Source: Mycobacterium sp. MFM001
Lineage (GTDB): Bacteria; Actinomycetota; Actinomycetes; Mycobacteriales; Mycobacteriaceae
NCBI RefSeq assembly: GCF_003402475.1
Contig: NZ_BFAB01000004.1
Coordinates: forward strand, 292,407 to 356,406
DNA: 64,000 bases
Reading direction: 5' to 3'
Within the stretch, counting starts at the first letter, position 1. Each line of letters begins with the position of its first letter. The notes under the pieces are model-generated. The model did not search any database, was not told the origin of the DNA, and saw nothing but the letters and a program-made list of their open reading frames with translations. A program made the translations under genes and the position numbers. Below, piece by piece: positions 9,951 to 21,714 of this stretch.

Positions 9951-10596
9951 TCCGGCTGGACAGCTGCGACGGCGCCTGATCGGGGCCGCCCGCCGTGCAC
10001 CACAGGAAAACCCCCGCCTCGATCTCGACCGTGCGCGGCAGGTGACGCCGCCGCTCGTCGCCGGGACTCAGCGGCACGGTCGCCGGCGCGGCGCGCAGCC
10101 GCTGCCAGCTGGCGGCGAACCCGGGATGCAGCGGCAGGTCGGCCACCTCGTCCTCGCCGACCCAGCGCAGCTCGGCGCTTTCCCGGTTGGGCACGGTGTG
10201 CAGCAGCTCGCCGGCGTCGGCGACGACGGTGGTGTAGGTCCAGTGGGTGCCGCTGGCCGCAGCGGTGATCACCGTCGCGCGCACCGCCAGCTGCTCGCCG
10301 GACAGCCCGGCCTCCTCGAGCGCTTCGCGCACGGCGGCCTGCTCGGCGGTCTCGTGGCTGTCGCGGGCACCCCCCGGCAAACCCCAGGTGCCGCCCTGAT
10401 GACTCCACGGCGCACGGTGTTGCAGCAACACGGCGGGGCTGCCGTCGGCAAGCGGCGCCCGCAAAAGCAGACCCGCCGCGCCGTGCCGGCCCCAGTACGG
10501 CACGCCCGTGTCGGAAATCACCCAGCCGTCGCCGTCGCCGCGCACGCGTTCAGGATAAGCAGCACAGCGGCTGCGACTCGGCGATGCTCCCCGCAT
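9922..10596 (-). CDS. mutT3: Nudix hydrolase MutT3
   Basis: A Nudix pyrophosphohydrolase of about 224 residues resembling Rv0413 across its length. The Nudix box is complete: [20 protein letters not shown] followed by EAG, with the catalytic Glu residues in REALEEAG. The family hydrolyses oxidised or other nucleoside diphosphate derivatives; the mycobacterial member is named for 8-oxo-dGTP-type activity. The ATG at 10596 gives a slightly longer N-terminus than usual ([10 protein letters not shown]), so the true start may be a few codons in, near [12 protein letters not shown]. It ends inside the 3' end of thiE. Confidence 0.9.
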   Translation of the reverse strand: MRGASPSRSRCAAYPERVRGDGDGWVISDTGVPYWGRHGAAGLLLRAPLADGSPAVLLQHRAPWSHQGGTWGLPGGARDSHETAEQAAVREALEEAGLSGEQLAVRATVITAAASGTHWTYTTVVADAGELLHTVPNRESAELRWVGEDEVADLPLHPGFAASWQRLRAAPATVPLSPGDERRRHLPRTVEIEAGVFLWCTAGGPDQAPSQLSSRISSLLPAPN

Positions 10597-10606
10597 CCCG
10601 AAAACA

Positions 10607-10632
10607 AACTCTTAGACTTCGCTTATAGAGTT
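10607..10632. promoter_or_regulatory. Inverted repeat in the mutT3/glnX divergent region
   Basis: AACTCT (10607-10612) and AGAGTT (10627-10632) are perfect inverted arms around a 14-base AT-richer spacer containing CTTATA, which could serve as a -10 element for glnX. The site lies 39 bases before the glnX start. It may be an operator or simply promoter structure. Confidence 0.35.
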
Positions 10633-10670
10633 CGTGCGACGCACAGCGAAGAGATGAGGTCCGAACAGAC

Positions 10671-11986
10671 GTGACCGTTGAGTTGGCGCACCCGTCGACC
10701 GAGCCACTGGGGTCGCGGTCGCCAATCGAACCGGCGCACCCGCGCTGGTGGTTCATCTCGACGACACCCGGCCGCATCCTGTCCATCGGCGTCATCCTCG
10801 CGATTCTGGGCGGCCTCAGCGCATTTGCCACCTCGACGACGATCAACCAGCGCCAGCAAGCGCTGACCACTGTGCTCAATCACACCGAGCCGCTGTCGTT
10901 CGCGGCCGGCCGGCTCTACACGACGCTGTCGGTGGCCGACGCGGCGGCGGCGACGGCGTTCATCGCCCAGGCTGAGCCGCGGACCGTCCGGGCGCGATAC
11001 GAGCAGGCGATCACCGACGCCGCGGTCGCGGTCACCCGGGCGTCGAGCGGGCTGACCGACGAGCCGCTGGTGCAACTGCTCGGCCGGATCAACGCCGAGT
11101 TGGCCGTCTACACCGGGCTGATCGAGATTGCGCGAACCAACAACCGCGCGGGCAACCCGGTCGGCTCGTCGTATCTGTCCGAGGCGTCGGCGTTGATGCA
11201 GTCGCGGATCCTGCCCGATGCGCAACAGCTGTACCGGCAGACATCGGAGCGGGTGGACAGCGAGACAACAGCATCCACGCAAATCCCGGCTCCGGTGATC
11301 CTCGTCGTCGTCACCACGGTGATCTTCGGCGCGTTCGCGCATCGCTGGCTGGCCCGGCGCACCAATCGGCGGATCAACCCCGGTCTCGTCGTGGGCGCCC
11401 TGGCGATCCTCATTATGGTGGTGTGGGTAGGAACGGCCCTGGCGATTTCCACCTCGGCCAGTCGCAGCGCGAAAAACACTGCGGCAGAATCGCTGAAGAC
11501 GGTCACCAACCTGTCGATCACCGCCCAGCAGGCGCGTGCCGACGAGACGCTGTCACTGATCCGGCGCGGGGACGAAGAGGTCCGCCAGCAGTCCTTCTAC
11601 CAACGCATCGACGCCATGCACTCCCAGCTCGACGAATATCTGTCCCGCGGCGACGCCGTCGACAAGACCGACCTGCACGACGCCGACCAGCTGCTGGCCC
11701 GCTGGCGCCGGGCCAACGACCGCATCAATGCCTACATCTCGGTGGGCAACTACCAAGCCGCCACCCAGGTTGCGCTCGGTAACGGCGAAGACGACTCGAG
11801 CCCCGCGTTCGACAAGCTCGACGAGGCGCTGCGCAAGACCATGGAGCAGAGCCGCAACCAACTGCGCAGCGACATCCTCAACGCGCGTCAGGGGCTGTCC
11901 GGCGCCACGGTCGGCGGCGTGGTGCTCAGCCTGGGCGCCGCGATCGCGGTCGCGCTCGGCTTGTGGCCCCGACTGAACGAGTACCG

Positions 11987-11990
<4 letters not shown>
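10671..11990 (+). CDS. glnX: Transmembrane sensor GlnX
   Basis: A 439-residue membrane protein with the exact length of Rv0412c (GlnX). Four hydrophobic segments are visible: about residues 32-55 (ILSIGVILAILGG), about 205-225 (VILVVVTTVIFGAF), about 240-262 (VVGALAILIMVVWVG) and a C-terminal one (GVVLSLGAAIAVALGL). Helical extracytoplasmic regions lie between them. In mycobacteria GlnX is proposed to relay amino-acid binding by GlnH to the kinase PknG, controlling GarA and glutamate metabolism. It starts at GTG 10671, with GAAGAGATGAGG upstream, and its stop overlaps glnH (ATGA). Confidence 0.9.
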
Positions 11991-15186
<3,196 letters not shown>

Positions 15187-15196
15187 TCTGCGTCGA

Positions 15197-15306
15197 GCGT
15201 GCCCTGCGCCGAGTGTGAATCCTTGGCGTCGAGTGTGAATGTAGGGCGGGATTTTCGGCGTTTTCCCGCCATGGCTTCACACTGAAAACCCTCACTGCAC
15301 ACTCGA
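15197..15306 (-). repeat. 110-bp dispersed intergenic repeat, copy 1
   Basis: The reverse complement aligns without gaps to 58409-58518, with 19 mismatches in 110 positions by hand count. It opens TCGAGTGTGCA, contains internal GGCGGGA/CCCGCC arms that can form a stem, and repeats TTCACACTCG motifs. The first 15 bases supply the last codons and TGA stop of the broken DUF559-type gene. It follows pknG, so the stem may also act in 3'-end formation. Confidence 0.85.
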
Positions 15307-16200
15307 TTTCCGTGATTGCAACGCCTGTCGCACCCGTCGCAGGATGTCGACGGGATGGTCTCCGGCGACGACGCGGATGACGATCCAGTCCATGCGCTCG
15401 AGCGTCTCCCGCCGCCGAATGTCCTTGCGGTATTGGAGTGGATCGGTTCGATGGTGGTCGCCGTCCTATTCGACCGCGACCAGGCAGCCTTCCCAACCCA
15501 TGTCGAGGTAATACGTCGTATCGGCGGTCACGACGGGAATTTGCGTCTGCGGCCGGAGCAGGCCGGCATCGATGAGCAGCAGCCGCAGGTAGGTTTCGCG
15601 GGGAGATTCCGCGCCCGCGTCGACCAGGTCAAGCACGTCCTCCAATCGCCGCAGTCCACGCACCCCAGGGTGGCGCAGGGCAAGGGATGCCGCATCGTCG
15701 ACCTTGAAACCCGATGCGCGGGCAAGCGCATCGAGTCGAGCGACTGCCAGGCGTCGCTCCTCACGCCGGCCGATGTCGAAAGCAGTGCGTTCGGGCGTGG
15801 TCACAGCGCGGCCGGCCACCTTCATCACTTCGCCGTCGAGCAACACGTCCCGACGGGTCAGCACACCCGGCGGAGGGTGGGCATTGGAATACACCAACTC
15901 GACCGCGATGTCGGCGTCGATCCACTTCGTCCCATGCACAGCGGCTGCCGCGGTTCCGGCGATCACCCCTTGGCGATCTGACCACAGCCACGCCGCGGCA
16001 ATGCGCTGCTCGAGCGTGGGGTCGGAGCGCCTCGGCAGGTACACATTGGGAAACACCGCCCGGTATCGCGTGCGCAGCTGATGCCGGTTCACCAGACCAA
16101 GCGCCAATGCCTCGCCGCCGACGAACGGCTCCCCCGACCGAACCACCCCCGAAGAATCGCACGTTTGGCGGCCATCACGCTTCGGCGTGTGCACAGGCAA
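15292..16200 (-). pseudogene. DUF559-type (PD-(D/E)XK-like) protein interrupted by an amber codon
   Basis: The frame reads 244 codons from 16200 to an in-frame TAG at 15466-15468, then stays open for 57 more codons to a TGA at 15292-15294. Across the TAG the translation is LVAVE*DGDHHRTDPLQYRKD. Homologous proteins have VAVEYDGDHH here, so a single Tyr-to-stop change is the simplest explanation. The lost tail includes the conserved DGDHH and the RRRETLERMDW segment expected of the nuclease fold, so the truncated product should be inactive. The start is uncertain: ATG 16200, or GTG 16146 just after a G-rich stretch, which would begin nearer the family start. Confidence 0.8.
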
Positions 16201-16229
16201 TTTCCAGTTTCGCGGTTCACAGTTGAGTC

Positions 16230-17546
16230 ATGGCGGGTCAATCCGACCGGTGGATCACCACTGCGCGAATCCTGCGTCGCGCAGGGTTCGGCGTGAGCGG
16301 CCCAGCCGTCGACGCGGTCGTCGCGCAAGACTGGCCCACCTATGTTGCGGCGGCCTTGGATTCGGACCCCGACGCCGACCCCGGCGCACGCGCGACACCC
16401 ATGCCCACCTTCGAGGTGCCACGCGCGCCCGGCAAGGGCGCGAGCAAAGAAGCGCGAAAGGCACACAACCGACAGCTTTCCGAGCAGATGTCCGAGTTGT
16501 CGGCGTGGTGGCTGCGGCGCATGGCGTCGGTCGACCAACCGGTGCACGAGAAGCTGACCTTGTTGTGGCACAACCACTTCGCCACCTCCGCCCAGAAGGT
16601 CCGCGTTGCCGACTACATGGCGGCGCAGAACCAGAAGCTGCGCACGCTCGCGCTCGGCGACTTCCGGACGCTGGCCTACGCGATGCTGACCGACGCGGCG
16701 ATGCTGCGCTGGCTGGACGGGCAGACCAACACCGCCAAGGCCCCCAACGAGAACCTGGCCCGCGAATTCATGGAGTTGTTCGCGCTCGGGCACGGCAACG
16801 GCTACACCGAGGACGACGTGCGGGCCGGCGCCCGGGCGTTGACCGGCTGGGTGATCAAGCCAAGCGGCGACACGTCGATGATGCCGAGGCGCCACGACGA
16901 CACCGCCAAGACCCTGCTCGGAGCCACCGGCGATTTCGACGCCGCCGGCTTCTGCGACACCGTGCTGGCCCAACCCAAGTCGTCGGAATACGTCGCCGGA
17001 CGGCTGTGGCGGCAGTTGGCCTCCGACGACCTGCCGTCGGCAGGCGCCTTGAGCCGCGTCGTCGCCGCCTACGGACCCGGCCGTGACCTGAAGGCGCTCA
17101 CCGCCGCGATCCTCACCGACGACGAGTTCGTCAGCGCCCGGGCCGCAATTGTCAACACGCCGGTGGAGTGGCTGGTCGGGATGATCCGGACGCTGCGTGT
17201 GCCGCTCGACGCCCCGAAGCGCATCAAGACGGTGGACGCGACGCTGAAAGCCCTGGGGCAGCGGCCTTTCTACCCGCCCGATGTGGGTGGCTGGCCGCAC
17301 GGCCAGGTGTGGCTGTCCACCGCCAGCGCGGACGTGCGGTTCCGCGCGGCGAGCAACCTGGCCCGTGCCGGCGACCTGTCCACGATCGAGGGCACCGCCG
17401 CCGGGGACCGCATCGACGCCGCCGGTTATCTCATCGGCGTGGGTGCATGGTCGGATCGCACCGTCGCCGCGCTCAAGCCGTTGGCGCGCAAGCCAGTTCA
17501 GCTGCTGGCCGCGGCTGTGAATACACCGGAGTACCTGACATCATGA
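16230..17546 (+). CDS. DUF1800 domain protein
   Basis: A 438-residue protein of the DUF1800 family, recognised from HLLRRAGFG-like RILRRAGFGVSG at the start, the LTLLWHNHFATS segment, ENLAREFMELFALG and the TEDDVRAGARALTGW block. No signal peptide is seen. DUF1800 genes are nearly always followed by a DUF1501 gene, as here with an ATGA overlap; the pair has no established biochemical role. It lies between the broken DUF559 gene and the pseudokinase in a block absent, as I recall, from the pknG-ackA interval of M. tuberculosis. Confidence 0.85.
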   Translation: MAGQSDRWITTARILRRAGFGVSGPAVDAVVAQDWPTYVAAALDSDPDADPGARATPMPTFEVPRAPGKGASKEARKAHNRQLSEQMSELSAWWLRRMASVDQPVHEKLTLLWHNHFATSAQKVRVADYMAAQNQKLRTLALGDFRTLAYAMLTDAAMLRWLDGQTNTAKAPNENLAREFMELFALGHGNGYTEDDVRAGARALTGWVIKPSGDTSMMPRRHDDTAKTLLGATGDFDAAGFCDTVLAQPKSSEYVAGRLWRQLASDDLPSAGALSRVVAAYGPGRDLKALTAAILTDDEFVSARAAIVNTPVEWLVGMIRTLRVPLDAPKRIKTVDATLKALGQRPFYPPDVGGWPHGQVWLSTASADVRFRAASNLARAGDLSTIEGTAAGDRIDAAGYLIGVGAWSDRTVAALKPLARKPVQLLAAAVNTPEYLTS

Positions 17547-18724
17547 ATCGCCGCAAGTTCCTGATCGCCAGCGCCGGCGTGGGCGCAGCCGGCCTGCTGT
17601 CCGGGACGGTGGCGGTCAGCTGGTCCGATCTGCTGCGGGCTGCGCACGACCGACCGTTGGCCGAAGGCAGCGGCGTGCTGGTGATCGTCACCCTGTACGG
17701 CGGCAACGACGGCATCAACACGGTAATCCCCTACGCCGACAATGCTTATCACGATGCCCGGCCCGAACTTGCCTATGCCCCAGGCGATGTGCTGCACCTC
17801 GATGACCAGCTGGGGCTCAACCCAGCGCTCAAAGGCATGGCCCAGCTGTGGAACCAGCGCAAGCTGGCCATCGTGCGGGGAGCCAGCTACCCCCGGCCCG
17901 ACCACAGCCACTTCCGGTCGATGGATATCTGGCAGACGGCATCGCCGGCCGAGCCGGTCTCGACCGGCTGGATCGGCCGCTGGCTCGACGCTACCGGCGA
18001 CGATCCGCTGCGCGCGGTCAACATCGGGTCCGTGCTGCCCCCGCTGGCTGTGGGCGAAAAATGTACGGCGGCAGCGCTTTCCCCGACCGCCACGCCGGAA
18101 TCGGCGGATAGGTTCGCCGCGACCATGGAGGCGCTGGGCGTCGACGACCCGGACGACACCCCGGCGATGTCCGCGGTGTGCGCCGCCTACCGCGCCAGCC
18201 GCACCACCGACACCACCTTGGCGGACATCAAACCGACTGGCGGGGAACACAACTCGCTCGCCGCCAAGCTGAGCATGGTGGCCAGCGCGGTAAGCGCCGG
18301 CGTGCCGACCCGGGTGTACGCGGTGCAGCTCGGCGGATTCGACACCCACGCCGACGAACGCGACACCCAGCAGCGGCTGCTGGGTACCTTCGACGAAGCC
18401 CTGACGCCGTTCCTGCAGCAGATGGCCGCCGACCGGTACGGCAGGAACGTCGTCGTGCTGGCGTACTCGGAATTCGGGCGACGGGTGAAGGCCAACGCGT
18501 CGCAGGGCACCGACCACGGCACTGCCGGCCCGGTGTTCGTGGCCGGCGCACCGGTCAAGGGCGGCTTCTACGGCGACGAGCCCAGCCTGACCGATCTCGA
18601 CAACGGAGACCTGAAGCCCACCACGGACTTTCGCGACGTCTACTACGAGTTGCTGGCGCGGACCCTGCAATCCGACCCCACCCCGGCGGTCGGCAGCGGC
18701 AGGCGCGCGCTGGGGTTCCTGTAA
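17543..18724 (+). CDS. DUF1501 domain protein with Tat-type signal
   Basis: A 393-residue protein starting MNRRKFLIASAGVGAAGLLS, a twin-arginine signal with a short hydrophobic core. The body fits DUF1501, a sulfatase/alkaline-phosphatase-like fold: LVIVTLYGGNDGINTVIPY, HSHFRSMDIWQTA, QLGGFDTHA, YSEFGRRVKAN and TDHGTAGPVF are the conserved metal-site-like blocks. The ATG at 17543 overlaps the DUF1800 stop. It is presumably exported folded with a bound metal, and DUF1800 may be its partner. The substrate is unknown. It ends 1 base before the convergent pseudokinase. Confidence 0.87.
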   Translation: MNRRKFLIASAGVGAAGLLSGTVAVSWSDLLRAAHDRPLAEGSGVLVIVTLYGGNDGINTVIPYADNAYHDARPELAYAPGDVLHLDDQLGLNPALKGMAQLWNQRKLAIVRGASYPRPDHSHFRSMDIWQTASPAEPVSTGWIGRWLDATGDDPLRAVNIGSVLPPLAVGEKCTAAALSPTATPESADRFAATMEALGVDDPDDTPAMSAVCAAYRASRTTDTTLADIKPTGGEHNSLAAKLSMVASAVSAGVPTRVYAVQLGGFDTHADERDTQQRLLGTFDEALTPFLQQMAADRYGRNVVVLAYSEFGRRVKANASQGTDHGTAGPVFVAGAPVKGGFYGDEPSLTDLDNGDLKPTTDFRDVYYELLARTLQSDPTPAVGSGRRALGFL

Positions 18725-18725
18725 G

Positions 18726-20561
18726 TCAGCTGGCGACCAGCTTCACCACCTGGTCGTTGCCGTAATCGGTGACGTAGACGTTGCCGGCGTCGTCGACCGC
18801 CACGCCCCTGGTGTAGCCGAGGCCGGTGACCGGCACCACGGTCTGCTGGTTCGACCGCGCATCCAGCCGCACCACCCTGCTGCCGTCGGTGACGTAGACG
18901 TTGCCCTGCTCGTCCGCCGCCAGCCCGGACGGGTCTTTCAGGCCGGTGAACGGGAGTACCTCCTGGCTGGTTGATCCGGGCGGCAGCTTCAGCACCCGAT
19001 TGTTGCCGGTATCGGCGATGTAGACGCGGCCCGCCTGGTCCACCGCGACTCCCTTGGGCCGTTCGAGGCCGTTGAACTGCAACACGCTCTGACCGGTCGA
19101 CCCCGCATCGAGCTTGAGCACCCGGTTGTTGCCGGTATCGGCGACGTACACCCGACCCGCCCCGTCCACGGCCAGGCCCGCCGGCCGGTTGAGGCCGTCG
19201 AACGGCAGCGCGGTCTGGTTGGTCGACCCCACATCGAGTTTCACCACGCGGTTGCCGTCGGTGTCGGCGACGTAGACGTTGCCGTCCTTGTCGACCGCCA
19301 GGCCATACGGTTCCTTCAGGTTGGTGAACGGCAGCACGGTCTGGCTGGTGGTCCCGGACTCCAGCTTCAGCACCCGGTCGTTGTCGATGTTGGCGACGTA
19401 GACGTTGCCCGCCGGGTCCACCGCCACGCCCTCCGGACCGGTGAGACCCGTGAACGGCAGTACGGTCGGCCGGTACGTTTTCGGTGCGGCCGACGATTGG
19501 GCGTGCAGTTCTCCGCCCGTCGAGGCCACCCGCCACACGACGACGCCGACGGCGACGAGCACCAGCAGCGCAACCACAGCGATGGCCAGCGGCAGCAGCC
19601 TGGAGCGCCGCCACGGCGGCGCGACGGACTCGTCCGAGTAGAAGTCCAGGTTGGGAATCGGGTCCGGGAGACGGCCGCCACCACGCCGGGCGGCGACGAC
19701 CTTGCCGAGGTCGCTGGCCCGGCGAACCATCGTGGGAGCCTCCTGGCCGGCCGAGAGCGCGTCCCGGGCCGCGCGAGCAAGATCGCCCGCCGTCGCGAAC
19801 CGCTGCTGCGGATTCTTTGCCATTCCGCGCGCGACGACGGCGTCGAACCGCGGCGAAATGGCGTGCGGGCGCGCCAAGCTGGGCTTTGGCGGCGGCGCGG
19901 TCAGGTGGGCCTTGATGACCTGGCCCACCGTCGTCGCGCTGGGAAATGGCTTGTCGCCGGTCAGGATTGCGGTCAGGACGGCGGCAAGCGAATAGACGTC
20001 GGCGCGGTTGGTCACCGGCCCTTCGTCAAAACGCTCCGGCGCCATATACGCATACGAGCTCGCCGTCGGCGCGGGCGCGCTCAGTGTCGGGTCGGCGATG
20101 CCGAGACCGAGCAGGTATGCATCGCCTTCGCTGGTGACAATAATGTTCTCCGGCTTGACATCCCGGTGGATCAGGCGATCGGCGTGTGCGGCGTCGAGAG
20201 CCGCGGCGATCTGCTCGATAATGGCCACCGCGCGTACCGGGTCGATCGGCCCGAACGTGGCCACCAGCGATTGGAGAGTCTCGCCCGGCATCCATTTCGT
20301 TGCGACATAGCACCGGCCGTCAATCTCGCCCCAATCGAGGACCGGAATGACATGCGGCTCCGTCAGCCCCGCCACGACCACCAATTCGCGGAAGAACCGA
20401 TCGCGGTCCACGCTCGGTGGCAACAGCGTTAGGCCGACGGTGCGTTCTTTGGACGTGTCGACAGCTTCGTAGACCTGACCCACGCCGGTGTGGCGGAGCA
20501 GCGCGCGGATCTTGTACCGGCCGAATTGCGTCCCGACCGGAGCAACGCCGGGGTCACCCAT
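18726..20561 (-). CDS. PknD-like membrane pseudokinase with six NHL repeats
   Basis: A 611-residue protein with the PknD layout: an N-terminal kinase fold (about 10-275), a juxtamembrane linker, one membrane segment near 325-345 ([19 protein letters not shown]) and an external six-bladed NHL propeller (repeats of [19 protein letters not shown]...NRVLKL). The kinase core lacks key residues. The invariant Lys is Thr45 (TVGLTLL), DFG is Gly152-Leu-Gly, and the glycine loop is degraded (RHTGVG), while HRD (132-134) and KPEN remain. It is therefore probably catalytically dead. The ATG at 20561 overlaps the end of ackA by 8 bases; an ATG at 20591 is less likely. Confidence 0.88.
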   Translation of the reverse strand: MGDPGVAPVGTQFGRYKIRALLRHTGVGQVYEAVDTSKERTVGLTLLPPSVDRDRFFRELVVVAGLTEPHVIPVLDWGEIDGRCYVATKWMPGETLQSLVATFGPIDPVRAVAIIEQIAAALDAAHADRLIHRDVKPENIIVTSEGDAYLLGLGIADPTLSAPAPTASSYAYMAPERFDEGPVTNRADVYSLAAVLTAILTGDKPFPSATTVGQVIKAHLTAPPPKPSLARPHAISPRFDAVVARGMAKNPQQRFATAGDLARAARDALSAGQEAPTMVRRASDLGKVVAARRGGGRLPDPIPNLDFYSDESVAPPWRRSRLLPLAIAVVALLVLVAVGVVVWRVASTGGELHAQSSAAPKTYRPTVLPFTGLTGPEGVAVDPAGNVYVANIDNDRVLKLESGTTSQTVLPFTNLKEPYGLAVDKDGNVYVADTDGNRVVKLDVGSTNQTALPFDGLNRPAGLAVDGAGRVYVADTGNNRVLKLDAGSTGQSVLQFNGLERPKGVAVDQAGRVYIADTGNNRVLKLPPGSTSQEVLPFTGLKDPSGLAADEQGNVYVTDGSRVVRLDARSNQQTVVPVTGLGYTRGVAVDDAGNVYVTDYGNDQVVKLVAS

Positions 20562-21714
20562 GTTCCAAACTGTAGCCTTCACCGGGCCCAATCACGCTCA
20601 GGCAGTCGCGGGCGATGGCCAGTTCTTCGTTGGTCGGGATCACCAGCACGGCAACGGCTGAGGCGTCGGTGGAGATCCGCCGCGCACCGCGCGCCTGCTC
20701 GAGGTTGCGCTGTTCGTCGACCTCGATCCCCAGTGCGGCAAGGCCGCTCAGCGCGTCGCGGCGCACCGACGCGGCGTTCTCGCCGATCCCTGCGGTGAAG
20801 GTGACGGCATCGGTGCGGCCCAGCACCGCCAGGTAGGCGCCGACGTACTTGCGCAGCCGGTGGATGAACACGTCGTAGGCCAATTGCGCTGAGTTGTCAC
20901 CTGATTCGATCATTTCGCGCAGCCGGCGAAAGTCGCGCTCGCCTGCCAGCCCCAGCACTCCGGAGCGGTGGTTCAGCGTCGACTCGATGTCGTCGACGCT
21001 CATGTTCGCCTCACGGCACAGGTATCCGATGATCCCCGGGTCGATGTCACCGCTGCGGGTGCCCATCACCAGGCCTTCCAACGGAGTCAGGCCCATCGAG
21101 GTGTCGACGGGCCGGCCTCCCGCGATGGCCGACGCCGACGCGCCGTTACCCAGGTGCAGCACAATCTGATTCAGCTGGCTTGGCGGCCGGCCCAGGAACT
21201 TGGCGGCCTGCTCGCTGACGTACTGGTGCGACGTGCCGTGGAAGCCGTACCGGCGGATCTGCCACGCTTCGGCCAACTCGCGCTCGATGGCATAGGTCGC
21301 CGCGGCGGGAGGCAGGTCGTGGAAGAACGCGGTGTCGAACACCGCGACATGCGGAACGTCGGGCAGCAGCTTGCGGGCCACCTCGATACCCCGCAGCGCC
21401 GGCGGGTTGTGCAGCGGGGCCAGCGGCGACAGCTCTTTGAGCTTGGCGATCACCGCGTCGTCGATCACGGTGGGCCGGTAGAAGTCCTGACCGCCGTGCA
21501 CCACCCGGTGCCCGACCGCCGTGAGCCGGTCGATGTCGCCCAGCTGATCGAAGGCGTATCGCAGCGCGGCATCGTGATCGGGAATGTCCGACCCCTCCTC
21601 GCCGATCTGCTCGACGAGGCCGTCCGCCCGCGACTCCCCCGAATCGGGTTGGAGAAGCTGGTATTTCAGCGACGACGAGCCCGAGTTGATCACCAGGACG
21701 AGAGGCTCGGTCAT
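20554..21714 (-). CDS. ackA: Acetate kinase AckA
   Basis: A 386-residue ASKHA-fold kinase interconverting acetyl phosphate + ADP and acetate + ATP. The signature [14 protein letters not shown] at the N-terminus, GHRVVHGG, the [10 protein letters not shown] segment, HGTSHQYV and TRSGDIDPG are all intact. It follows pta with an ATGA overlap, as in M. tuberculosis Rv0408-Rv0409, so the two enzymes form the acetyl-CoA/acetate route. The last 8 bases of ackA contain the start of the downstream pseudokinase gene, extending the operon beyond the usual pair. Confidence 0.96.
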   Translation of the reverse strand: MTEPLVLVINSGSSSLKYQLLQPDSGESRADGLVEQIGEEGSDIPDHDAALRYAFDQLGDIDRLTAVGHRVVHGGQDFYRPTVIDDAVIAKLKELSPLAPLHNPPALRGIEVARKLLPDVPHVAVFDTAFFHDLPPAAATYAIERELAEAWQIRRYGFHGTSHQYVSEQAAKFLGRPPSQLNQIVLHLGNGASASAIAGGRPVDTSMGLTPLEGLVMGTRSGDIDPGIIGYLCREANMSVDDIESTLNHRSGVLGLAGERDFRRLREMIESGDNSAQLAYDVFIHRLRKYVGAYLAVLGRTDAVTFTAGIGENAASVRRDALSGLAALGIEVDEQRNLEQARGARRISTDASAVAVLVIPTNEELAIARDCLSVIGPGEGYSLEHG

